Shown here one piece after another: positions 34,192 through 44,989 of a stretch of 64,000 nucleotides of DNA. The DNA is from Lineus longissimus. Its lineage: Eukaryota > Nemertea > Pilidiophora > Heteronemertea > Lineidae. How positions within the stretch are numbered: the stretch's first letter is position 1; each line of letters begins with the position of its first letter. The DNA lies in the NCBI RefSeq assembly GCF_910592395.1, contig NC_088324.1:1986001-2050000 (forward strand). Direction: 5' to 3'. The notes beneath the pieces were generated by a model. That model was not told where the DNA came from, did no database searches, and saw only the letters and a list, made by a program, of their open reading frames with translations. The position numbers and the translations under genes were made by a program.

Positions 34192-34312
34192 GTAAGTGTT
34201 GCTAACTTGGAATTGTAACCACCATGCTGAGCTCATTATGATATTTATATCAATTGATTGATATGTTTCAAAAGATCATGCTCGACATATCCTGGGCATA
34301 TCATGTTCACAC

Positions 34313-34480
34313 CTTTTTAGCTCACCTGAGTTTTTGCTTTGGTGTGTCGTCAGTCGTCCATTAGCAAGGCACACTTTGTTACTATCAGAGCTGTCGTGAA
34401 TCCGAAATACTTCAAATTCTATTATTACCTAATTTCTTGCCCGATTGCCACTGATTTTATATCATAGGTACTCAATCGAC
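34313..34480 (-). mobile_element. HINE-family 3' end fragment, inverted
   Basis: TTTTTAGCTCACCTGAG at 34313 is the reverse complement of the family 3' terminus (CTCAGGTGAGCTAAAAA). It continues rightward into TGTGTCGTCAGTCGTCC and GTTACTATCAGAGCTGTCG, the position where complete copies have the microsatellite and GTAACTGTTAGAGCTATTG. The 5' end is not found. This is a truncated and more diverged copy. Confidence 0.55.
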
Positions 34481-34818
34481 CCTAGACATTTTCATAACTC
34501 ATTTCATTTTCTTTTCTCATGCATCATCTACCTACACGTATTGATTGATTTTATTGGAGCACATGAAGATTCAAGTCAAGAGTTTTACATATTGCTACCT
34601 GGACAAATCCAAGTCGTCCATTCAAGTATAGCCGAGTCAGTTCCATCAGAATGTCTATTAAACCTGGGCATTAATAGTCAGGTGTTAATAAATGTTAGGT
34701 AGTCTAACCACAGAGAGGAAGTAAGTATAAAATTGAGCATTAGTTTTATATTAGCTCTGCGTTTCATTTTGAGCCTCTTTTTCAGTGCACGTTTTGTGAC
34801 TGGCTTGTGCTTGGACTT

Positions 34819-35762
34819 CAAGGAGGATACCGCGGTGACGTCACGGCTTTTCCAAGATGGCGCTGCATATTGTAAACAAACTCGATCCACAGCCAAGGGA
34901 AAATCAAGTCATCAAAAAAGTTTGATTTTTCGCATCAAATCAGAGTTATTAGTACTTTTCTGCTATGAAATAAGTCTTCAGACAATAAGCTATCATTTGA
35001 ATAATGAAAAGTGCTGTTTTGATGGGGAAAAATAGGGTCTTTTAAACCAAATAGCCGGGCACCGATCTTCCAAAATTAGCAATGGTTTCAAAACAGTCTC
35101 CCAGATATGGGGCAATCTCTTCATTATCATAATGGGATTTGGAGTCATGTTTACAGATTTTACAAGTTCGAGACCTGTAATACCTAAAACTCGCATAGAT
35201 CCCCATAGATCCCCTCTATTTGTCGAGTTAGCGCCCCTGTAAGATCATAGATTTTCGGACACTAGAACGAAATCTTCCTGCCGATATCGCGGTTTCAGTG
35301 ATGATTTAAGGAGAAATTGACTGTTCTTAGAGTTGTATGGGACAGAAATGAGTTCATACTTCATGAATACATGAATATATTATGATATGGGCGGGCTTCT
35401 AAGTCAAAACAATAACAAACTCAACTGCATCTCTACTGTATATTGCGTATAGCATTGCCTAGTGTATTTCGTAGTGTATTTTAGCGGAGACATTATTTTC
35501 GCACTTTGGCCACGCCAAACGTCTTTTTTATTCGTGGAAGTTAATCTGCTCTGTAAATTTTATTTTACACAGGAAGAATCCATACTAGGTATTGCAATAT
35601 TTCATGTCTATTGGTGTTTTTGTGTACAGGAGCGCACCAGACAGTGAGACATGGAGACCTGTTCAGTGCTGGCGCTGTCAGTAGACTGAATCTGATTGGC
35701 CATAGCGATCACTAATATGGGTCGGGATCACGTGATGTGACGTCACCGCGGTATCCTCCTTG
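34819..35762. mobile_element. 944-bp MULE-type MITE, 26-bp TIR, 9-bp TSD
   Basis: The ends are perfect 26-bp inverted repeats beginning CAAGGAGGATACCGCGGTGA. They are flanked by the direct repeat CTTGGACTT at 34810-34818 and 35763-35771. A 9-bp duplication is characteristic of Mutator-like elements (hAT makes 8 bp, P usually 8). The interior has no transposase. A Mutator-like transposase relic lies 6 kb to the right (41719-43560), but no shared ends prove a partnership. Perfect TIRs imply recent movement. Confidence 0.85.
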
Positions 35763-35809
35763 CTTGGACTTATGCATTTACCACCAAAATTAGGGACAAT
35801 ATGATTCTA

Positions 35810-36010
35810 AACATCATTAGGGCGCACATTGCATTCAAACTTCATAGCAATGCTTGCTCAAGGGCGCTGAGAAGGAACAGCACGATCTTTCTGAAATTTG
35901 AACTCAAACCTCCTGATTATGAACTTGTAAATTTGTTTATTCCTCGCAGCATACTTACTACGCCAATAGCTTCATCCTCTTCGTCAACTGGGAACCAGCC
36001 TGAGGTACAT
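35810..36010 (+). repeat. Duplicated exon-containing segment, copy 1
   Basis: About 200 bp starting CATTAGGGCGCACATTGC is repeated at 37262-37450 with about 93% identity. It includes a CGCAG acceptor, the short frame TTPIASSSSSTGNQPE and a GAG/GTACAT donor. The duplicate 1.45 kb downstream leads into the piggyBac region. A segmental duplication or insertion between the copies brought in the THAP relic. Confidence 0.6.
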
Positions 36011-36539
36011 TTTCTTCACATTTTATATTTTCTAGTAGTATTTAGGTAGATATTTGTAAAGTCACAGCAGATACAGGCCTGTTTTATCTGATTATGACAG
36101 ATTATTTCTCCTTTTGGTTTTTACTTTTGGTTTTTAGCACCTGAAATGAATGTAATGATTTGAAAATATGACAATTGCGGTGCAAAATTCTAACAAGTAT
36201 AAAAGCATGGTCGATTTGTTATTGAATTGTCACATTCTTTAACACTGTTTGTATATTGTATTGGTGGCTATCCTCCAGAGGCAAAAGCATTCATTCGTGT
36301 TTTGTCGTAGTTTGTCACATACGTGACACGATGCTGTTTTCCTCGATTATGAAAACATTTTGGTTAAATTATTTGAAGTAAATGTGGAAAGTACTCTTCA
36401 TTTCGTTCTTGATTTTCAAGTGCGGTTATTAAACATCTTTCGTGATGAATATAGAATACAGTAATGGTGTTGATTTGTTGGTACATACTTCTGATTTGAT
36501 GCAAACAGCATTTATTTACAGCATTAAATCTCGCTTCTT

Positions 36540-36839
36540 TCATATGCACATGTGTACATTTCCACGTGCTTTCATGTACGCAGTTTTACTGATGTCTTTG
36601 CATCGACGTATATATGGCGTAAATCCGATTGTCTCAGCCAATATACGTCTATGGTTCATTCGTCTTCCTTGAAATGATATGCACACAACACGGATCGAGT
36701 TTTGCACAGGAACAAAATTCGGTTTATCTGCTCTCACAAATTCCGTCCATTTGGCTGATCTTACGTCATCATCTTTTGGCCATCGAAAACGTTCCTCTGT
36801 TGACGGGCGACAATTCAAGGCTGAACATTGCCGAGGCAT
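36540..36839 (-). pseudogene. THAP-domain N-terminus, damaged
   Basis: On the minus strand MPRQCSALNC, then FRWPKDDDVRSAKWTEFVRA has the start, first cysteine pair, proline and tryptophan of a THAP zinc finger. The second half should contain C-x2-H-F but reads VVCISFQ, so the zinc-binding histidine is lost or shifted. THAP domains form the N-terminus of Kolobok and P-type transposases. No transposase follows. Relic. Confidence 0.55.
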
Positions 36840-37261
36840 TATAGTCTTTGTTTTGTTTTGTTATGGTTAGCCTACGTCAGACATGTCAGACGCGATTGAT
36901 CGATGTGCGAATGATCACATATCGACTGAGTCATGGCCGAATGCATTCTGCTCCACAATGATACCACGCATGCGTGAACTTCAAATTTGCGCGGGAAGTT
37001 GCGGACCTTGCTATGCGGATTACTCAGAACTACTGGGCCGATTTTAAAAAAAATTACATTGGCATCTTCAGCTCAGTGTCTAGAAGCAGAATTTTCACTT
37101 CATAATGGCGTACCTTTTACTTCACAAAACCCCTTTAAAGAGTCATGGGCTGAACATGTGGTGAGAAAATGAGATATGTCTTCAATTCAATGAACCAGCT
37201 ATCAATTATAGGGACTCTTTATATCAATTAGAACAGTTTCTGCAGATTCTGTACTAAAGTT

Positions 37262-37450
37262 CATTAGGGCACCCATTGCATTCAAACTTCATAGCAATGC
37301 TTGCTCAAGGGCGCTGAGACGGAACAGCACGATCTTTCTGAAATTTAAACTCAAACCTCCCGATTATGAACTTGTAAATTTGTTTATTCCTTGCAGCTTA
37401 CTACGCCAATAGCTTCATCCTCTTCGTCAACAGGGAACCAGCCCGAGGTA
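37262..37450 (+). repeat. Duplicated exon-containing segment, copy 2
   Basis: Second copy of the 35810-36010 segment, lacking three codons after the acceptor. It retains the TTPIASSSSSTGNQPE frame and donor. A further exon-like piece follows at about 37680-37755 (STRRQSVTNQQHPPALTAVV after a TTTTTGCAG acceptor) and then the piggyBac frame, so the duplicated exon may be an N-terminal exon of that transposase. Confidence 0.5.
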
Positions 37451-37771
37451 CATGTTCTTCACATTTCATACTTACTAGTAGTATTTGGGTAAAGATTTAT
37501 AAAGTCACAGCAGATACAGGCCTGTTTTATCTGATTATGATGGATTTTTTCCTTAGTAATATGGAATATTCTCTTATCAATTCTCTTATCTAGCAATTCA
37601 TTTTGTAAATTTTTAATGAATATAATTGAAATCAAAATATTTTCAAAAGGTCTTTTATCCAACCGTCATCTTTTTGCAGGCCAGCACTCGACGTCAGAGT
37701 GTGACAAACCAGCACCCTCCAGCATTAACGGCTGTGGTTGATCAATTTGTCTTTGTGAGTAGGGCTACCCA

Positions 37772-38575
37772 ATGGACGGGCTAGAGGGAGAGGGCAGCAA
37801 CAAGCAAACAGAGGCAGGGAGAGGAAGAGGACAGCAGCAAGGACAAGGACAAGGGGGAGCAGTTGTTGACCCCCCTGTAAATTGGACAAACCAAGTTCCA
37901 GAACCCAGAGTGCTTCCCTTCACTTCCAAACAAGGAGTGGATATTGGACTTGGCTATGATGCTGATAAATGTGAATTTCTTCTTTTCATGCTAGGGGACA
38001 ATTTCTTTGAACTCTTGGCAGTAAAACGGTACCCACCTGCTGTTCCAAACCCTGATGAACCCTACTTGACATCACATGGTACTTGGCAGCCAACCGATGC
38101 TGAGGAAATGAAAGCTTTTTTAGCTGTAAACATTTTGATGGGAATCAGTAAGTCACCAGAATATGCTGACTACTGGTCTACAGATACTGCTCTTAGAAAT
38201 GAATTCATTTCCACGGTTATGACAAAGAATCGCTTTGAACACATTTGCCAGTTTCTTCACTGTTGTAAACCAAGTGATGAAGATGCTAACGACATGCTAG
38301 CCAAGTGCAGACCGCTTATCACTGTCCTGGGGGAACAGTTTCCAAAAGCGTTTGTTGCTGGTGAGCATTTGTCATTGGATGAGGCAATGGTGAAGTTCAA
38401 TGGCCTTGTCTGGAAACAATACATGAAAAAAATAGCATCGCAAAGCGAGCATAACCCCAATGGAGTGGCTAGTTTGCATATGGAAATTAAAATTGTGGAA
38501 ACAGGTCACGTGTTAATGGCGGCCCCAAGTAGACAAGAATTCGATGGTGAACATGTGGTAAACAAAGACGAATAA
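37772..38575 (+). pseudogene. piggyBac transposase, truncated after first catalytic region
   Basis: A 267-codon frame reads: glutamine/glycine-rich N-terminus (1-40), then LPFTSKQGVDIGLGY, AFLAVNILMGISKSPEYADY, FISTVMTKNRFEHICQFLHC, and FVAGEHLSLDEAMVKFNGLV containing the first catalytic aspartate of the DDE_Tnp_1_7 fold. After this the usual QYMPKKPIKWG-like block is reduced to KQYMKKIASQSEHNPNG and the frame ends in VNKDE. The remaining catalytic aspartates and the C-terminal cysteine domain are absent, about half the usual length. No TTAA-flanked ends were identified for this copy. Confidence 0.8.
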
Positions 38576-38699
38576 TTGCAAATAAAACGTAATTTATGAG
38601 CATCTGCTGGTTCAAATTGATTGTTATTGGACTGCATGTGAATCGTAAACAACTCAGGAGGTGACTGTTCTAAAGTTTATGGGTTAGTTTGGCGAAATA

Positions 38700-39862
38700 T
38701 TGGCAGAAAAAGCTACCAAAGCACTGAATGAACTGACTCACTGTTCTGTGCATGGCATTTCTATTGTGGATGCATTGCTGGATCGTGCATTGGATTATTT
38801 CGATGAAGATAGTCAGAGCAGCAACGAATCTGATGATAATTCAAGTGATCTTGATGATGAGGGCCCAGTTCTTGACAGTCTCAACCTACCAGACAACCCT
38901 GACTACGGGCAAGTAATGAACGAATTGGCCGCTGCTGAACAAGAAAGCCAGGTTGCTCAAGAAGATGATGATGATGATGATGATGATGAAGATGCTGGTG
39001 AAGGTCAGAGTGCTGGTATGCAGTCGGCCCTACCATCGTTGTTGACAGGGCTGAGGCAGTTGTAAATAGAGTTGCTGATACGTTGGTGGACCGTGATGCT
39101 GTTGAGGAACGACAGCGTATTGTTGACTTCAGTTGCAAATGCAAGGACTATGAGACGGGCAGGTGCATTAGGCAGTTTACGCCAGATTATATCTTACTTT
39201 TACGTATGAACTTGATTTCTGTAACAGACGGAGAGAAAGAAATGTACATTCTTGGGAAGATAAGCTACACGATCAATCCCTCTGAATCGACTCAATGCTC
39301 AAAAAGGAAGACACAGAAAGAGAGGAAACGCTTCCGCACAGTCTTCATGGTTGAGAAGAAGATAGTTTGTCGGACTTCATTCAGGTTCATGCACTGGTAA
39401 GTGTTCTTGCATTCAATTCATACTGTCCTCGTATCTTTAATACATGCCTAACCTTTCAGGTGCAGTTAATAAAGACATTGTATTTTAGTGTTTTCTTTTC
39501 AGCTTTGGTAATAGCAGACTAGACAAACTAATCAAAGGGTATGCTGCTGGTGAGGTTACACCACTGATAAAGCATGCAGGTGGCAGATTAGAAAACGCGA
39601 ACTACCTGACCTAGACGACGTTCAACGTGTTGTTAGCTTCCTCGACAACTATGCTGAAGCCCATGCTATGGTGCTCCCTGGACGCGTCCCAGGGTTCAAG
39701 AGGGATAACATCAAACTCTTACCCTCCCATGAAACCAGGAAGTCGATTTGGCAGAAGTACAAAGCTGATGGAAACGTCAGGCGAGTTCATTCTGTCTTAC
39801 TTCAGGGTACTTGTCTTAGCATTTTTTTTTCTCCAGTCAAATGCAGGATATTAAAGACCTAG
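38700..39862 (+). pseudogene. DUF7869-family-like protein, N-terminal portion
   Basis: An acidic block (38700-39065) with an Asp/Glu run is followed, in a shifted frame, by VDFSCKCKDYETGRCIRQFT, a helical YILLLRMNLISVTDGEKEMY and KIVCRTSFRFMHW ending at a GTAAGT donor (39400). After a 110-bp intron (acceptor about 39501) come CFGNSRLDKLIKGYAAGEVT and, after another shift, VQRVVSFLDNYAEAHAMVLP then RKSIWQKYKADGNVRRVHSV. The order of cysteine motif, charged region and PGR motif is what precedes the region preserved at 15611 in this family. Stops and shifts show it is dead. It ends near 39862 with no catalytic part. Confidence 0.5.
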
Positions 39863-40126
39863 ACTGGTGACAGATTTCTAACAGTGAATTCTTGGCGAAT
39901 TGAAAAATGAACACTGTATAAAACACCGCATTGTTGTCATTCATCCAATAAAGTAATGTTATTGCAATAAAAACATTCTTTCAATGCGGCATCGATCGGT
40001 CCCACCCGAACGCGATAACTAGCCAGGTTGAAAATAGGTCATATGCAAATCAAGTCGGACAAAGGTCAAGTGACGTATGCGGAGGAATCTCCCAATTCGA
40101 CCTAGTCTCGATCAAGTGCCAACATC

Positions 40127-41341
40127 ATGGAAGACGACAGCTTCAGCAGCGATTCATCATCAGATTTATTGGATTATTCAGCATCAGACAGCGATGGATC
40201 AGAATTATTTTTTGATGAAGATGATCAAGCGAGACTGGACGAAAGCGTTGATCAGAATGAAGCACGGATTCTGCCTTATATGTACGAGCCCGAGCCGACT
40301 GAAGTGGACGCTGGTCAACCGGCAGTGATTGCAGCCGCAATGGAACCTGTGCCGGAGATCGACTTTTCCGTCTTAGAAAATTGGTAAGTCACCACATTAT
40401 CTTACGGAAGTAGGCTCTCTCTTGGCAGGGAATGAGCTGATGAGAATATTAGTCAAGTGTCAACCTTACCATAGATATCAGAATCGGTGCAATTTTCTCG
40501 ACTACTGCAATATGTTTACAAATGTACATCCAGTATACAAGGCAGTGTCAGTGAGTAGTCAAAACGTCCATGTCCAGCTGTGCATCAATCAGAATGACCA
40601 ACAAAAGAAAATATTTGTTTTCTCCAAAGTGTTTTATCGACACTTTCTTTCATATAGTGCTCATGAACTAAAAAACATGTTTTGAATAAATATGATAACA
40701 ATAATTGAAATGCATGATTCATAAAGATGATTGACAGGACCGAAATTATACATTACAAGTAAGTTGCTTGTTGGAGTCTATTATATTACTCCAAGCATGT
40801 CGAAAATGTAAGTTGGCCATACAAGGCCTAATTTAAACAGTATTGGTACCATATAGTTAGTACTGGCTCTAGTACGCATCAACCAGAAATCATCACATTA
40901 TTCTAATTCTCAATGTTCTATCTTACAGGTGCACCTGCGACAACTGCCAAGTTCTACCAAAAAGATCAGAGTGCATTTGCTGCCAAAAGATTGACAGGTA
41001 CCAGGCAAAATTGGTGGATACTGCCGAGGGTGAAGAGAAGGCAAGGTGCATCACTGAACATCGGGGTTTCGATCCAGTCTGCCTCAATGAATTTGTACTG
41101 GCGACTGCTTGGCTCCAGTACACCCAACAGTACGGAAAGAAGGCGTACACTGGACCAAGGCACAAACGTTTACGCCATGTTGCATACAGACAGTTGGTTT
41201 GTTGGTGCTACGGATTTGTGGGCAAGGACATTCGCGTGATGATTCCATCAAGTGCAGTTTCAAAAATGTGCATTCTTTCCTCCACCAGAGTTGGAGGAAA
41301 ATGCTCAATTCGTTGGTTTCATGGATGTAGATGAGGCTTAG
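40127..41341 (+). pseudogene. P2RX7_C-like (P2X7 ballast-domain) gene, copy 1
   Basis: Exon 1 (40127-40383) is acidic and serine-rich (SDSSSDLLDYSASDSDGS) and ends IDFSVLENW across a GTAAGT donor. Exon 2 (from 40929) gives CTCDNCQVLPKRSECICCQK, CITEHRGFDPVCLNEFVLAT and the stretch from HVAYRQLVCWCYGFVGKDIR to VMIPSSAV, the zinc-cysteine and W/R-rich pattern of the P2X7 C-terminal domain. A one-base shift near 41270 moves the end (FPPPELEENAQFVGFMDVDE, stop 41339-41341) out of frame, and one C is replaced (IPSS for IPSC). No P2X channel part is present. The gene parallels the intact copy at 62086-63149. Confidence 0.75.
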
Positions 41342-41718
41342 ATTGACTGATTCATGACAATACATTTTTACAAGTATACTTTTCTCTTTATCTTGACAAA
41401 ATCATAGTCATATTTACAAAGATTCCATTGCCAAATCATAGACTGGAATACATTATTAATCAAAACAGACTTTAATCTTTAAAATTACTCTGCTGTCTGG
41501 TCAAAAATGTTTATGATAGATTATTGTGTTTACAGATAATAAATATTCATCAGAGTTTCAGACATATTTTTGAACTATTTTTGAGTGCCACTTGGCAATG
41601 CTTGATTTAATTGAAATTACATGTCTAGACGTTTATAGACAAAAGAGACTACAAATGAGGATACACAACAAAGCGTAATCAGAACAACAACAGGATTTGG
41701 TTACTTCATACATACAAT

Positions 41719-43560
41719 TTGTGTAACTATCCAGAAAATAGAAAGAGTCCTGATTGCACACAAGATAGCATTACTTCTGAAAGCGTGCATGAACGAGGTA
41801 CTCCGATACTGCCTGCTGTTTACTTTCGGGGCGCTCATACGATGCACACAGTACAAACAGTGCAAACGTGTGGTAATATGGTAAATGAAAAGCATTCTTC
41901 TCCGACAACCCGTGGAGTGCAAACCACTCAAGGCCGCCGTCCTTTTGATATAAATAAAAGGATAGCATTTACTTTGAGGCAGATGGGGTGTGGGCCTGCA
42001 GAATTGGATATGTTCGCTACATACAACAACATGCCCTCATCTATTCACCATAAGTCATTACTGCGGCATGTCACTCAAATTTCCAAGGATATGGAAGTAT
42101 ACATCAGTGACTTCCTACGTTCTCAAGCAGTGATTATTCGGAAAATATATGAGAGCCTGGATGATGATAATTTAGAGAAAGACGTTTTGGACATTTCTGT
42201 TTCCTATGATGGAACGTGGCAGAGGAGGGGTGGTGGTGGACATGTGTCCTACTACGGGATAGGATTTGTAATTGAAATATTTCCTGGCTTGGCGATTGAC
42301 TTCTATGTCATGAGTCAATACTGTTATGGTTGTGTTGGTGCTCCAGACAGACACACCAGAGTACGAAGTGTTGTGGGCTACCCATGGACCCCAGTGCCAA
42401 AAAAATTACAGTGGTTCAAGTGGGAACATGGAAGTCCATGGTGCTCTAGTGCTCTGACGCAGGTCAGTCGACAGATTTCATTAACGTTACACAACAATGA
42501 TTGGCGATGGAGATTCAGCATCATCGAAAAATCATGTCTCGAAGCGCATGTTTACGGCACTATCGAACTTCAAAAAGAAACAACCAGCTGGGGAAAAGAT
42601 TGGCGGTCGCGGCGGACTCACTGATAAACCTATCAAAAGACTGTCAAATTATTATGGTCGTGCGATCAAGGATAATCCCGATTCAGTGGAGAAAATGAAG
42701 GCGGCAATATGGGCATCTCTGTTCCACACAACCAGCACTGATGATGAGCCACATCATCAGAGGTGTCCAAAGGGTGAAAATAGCTGGTGCTTTTACAACA
42801 GGGCACTACCCTCCATTCTAATGAGCCACCTCCCTCTCACAAGGGACATGCCAACATTAGACACGAAATTGCACAAAAGATGAAGGATATTTATGTGCGC
42901 TTATCCAACGAAGAGCTCCTTAGCAGGTGTACACATGGTCGTACATCTAACCCCAGCCAATGAACGCTTGAATGGCAAGGTTTGGGAGAAGGTTCCTAAG
43001 GAGACCTTCAGGTCTAAGGTCCATGTTGATATGGCAGCTGCCTTAGCCATTCAAGAATGCACTTGAAATTCCTTCGGGGCAGCCTGCCAAGGATGCTCTG
43101 GTGAAACAAGACGGTGTTCGAAAGCGAAAGAGTCGGACTAAAATATCTGAAAAGGCAGTAAAGCGTAGAAAAGCTCGGATATTCAAAAAAGCTTGTGGTG
43201 TGGACCAGGATAGGAACAAAGAGGGGCAAACCTATGGGCCTGGGTTGCTAGATGCCTTGGAGAACACTCCTGGGGCACAGTCTAGTGAAAGTGAGAGTAA
43301 TAATGACACTCATGTTGAGACTGCTAGTGACACCCGCCGGAAGTCCCGGCCTGGTAGGGGTCCCCAACCCAAAAATAGCAGAAAAAAAGTAGACAATAAT
43401 AGCAGCTCGCTAATTATAAACATTTGTGTGATGGTATTCTTGTTATTAGTAACAATTCATAACTTTCTAACCACATCTTTTTCCACTGTGGTACAGGATA
43501 TTCATAAATCAAAGTTTGACGGCCATTTTCTCAAAATGACTTTTTTTTCAAAAGCGACAA
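41719..43560 (+). pseudogene. Mutator-like transposase domain protein, frameshifted
   Basis: The first frame contains KRIAFTLRQMGCGPAELDMF, LDISVSYDGTWQRRGGGGHV with the first catalytic aspartate, and GLAIDFYVMSQYCYGC, the signature of the animal Mutator-like transposase domain (Pfam Mutator, PF20700). A shift near 42495 moves to the frame with MIGDGDSASSKNHVSKRMF (second aspartate), RLSNYYGRAIKDNPDSVEKM and RCPKGENSWCFYNRAL. Another frame follows with EELLSRCTHGRTSNP, and after one more shift a basic C-terminus (43101-43490; KRKSRTKISEKAVKRRKARI). The N-terminus is absent. With three or more shifts it is inactive. It is 380 bp downstream of a P2RX7_C-like gene in the same orientation. Confidence 0.8.
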
Positions 43561-43609
43561 TATCTCAAGAAGTACTGGGAATATGGGGTTGAAACTTTGC
43601 AGTTATCTT

Positions 43610-44985
43610 CTTTAGATATAGCTCTGTGCACTAATACCAACAGTTTTATCAAATATTTTTTAGTTTGGGGTGAATTAGGTCAAATATTGAAAATTATTGC
43701 ATAATCCATGTACGCAAAACCCTAAAAACCTGAAAATTTCCTAAATGGATTTTTTGGGAGATTTCTTTTGCATTAGTGCATAGATATGGACCTAAAAAAC
43801 AAATCTGCTTTGGTTAGAAGTTTATAGCTTCACTCATTCCTGAGAAATTGTGACACTTCTGAACTTACAATATTTGGGCGTGGTCGGCCCGTTACCATGG
43901 CAACGATGGCATGAATGACAATAAAATCAATGTTTTTTTATACACATTAGTGTCTCACTATATATCTAGGAGGCTATGCCTTAACTCAAAGGATTTCTTG
44001 AAATTTAATTTTTTTGTCTCGGACCACCTTGACGCTTTGGTCACGCTCAACTCTTTTCCGAAAGTGCGTGGCGTCAGGATGTTCTTTCAATCGCAAAGGA
44101 CACCCGTTTGAAAATGCGGCGCTTTTCAACGAATGGCCAATGGATGATGCACCACCACTGGTTAGGTGTCCCCACCACTGGTTAGGTGTCCTCTTTCTCC
44201 CGGGCCATTTCTACTCGAGCTTATCTTTTTTTACAAAAACATGACAGTATAAACGCACGATTGGCTGTTGCAAACGAAGCAATTTTCACGTGAAGCAGCA
44301 CCATACCCAATACACTTAACGCCATTACGATAATGTCTTGACTCTTGATTCTTGATTAGACCTACAAATTCATTCAGTTTTGTTTACCATAACAATACTT
44401 AACTGCATCCTTCAATGAATATTGCATATAAACTTGATCATTCATTCCAGGTTTAAAATGCTTATTTGTTTACTCGCCATATATAATTTTGATACTACCC
44501 AGTATATCACGCCAAGGCATCAACGTCTCATCCCAGCTGAAACTGCCCTGCTCATAACCAGCCCTGGGACCTCTAGTTACAGCATCAAAGTCGTAGCTGA
44601 GTACCAGGGCTTGTTTCTATGACCTCGGAATACCCATTCTCACTTAACACCTCTTGGTCTTATGTTTATCTATGATCGTAGAGGAAGGGCGAAGGGCAAC
44701 TAGCCTGATCTGCTGCTGACATCCCCTTAATCTTCCATTGCGTAATCAGAAGCTATATCTAACGCCAAGGACCAACTGCACCTTCATTGATCTCAATACT
44801 TCGCACGTGTTTGGAGTGGAGTTTTGTATAGTTTTTTAAAGATAGTGTATTATAAAAAGTCAAAGGCCGTAGAGTTTCCGAGATTTCATTGTCTACTAGG
44901 GCCTGCTGGACCAACCCGAGTTAGATTTAGACAGCCGCCGATTTAGACTGCGACAACACAAGAGGAGAATATAAGTAAAAGTTTT
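43610..44985. other. No recognised gene; small tandem duplication
   Basis: No protein-like frame. The only structure noted is a 20-bp direct tandem duplication CCACCACTGGTTAGGTGTCC at about 44153-44192. The rest is A/T-rich unique sequence in this window. Confidence 0.4.
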
Positions 44986-44989
44986 ACCA

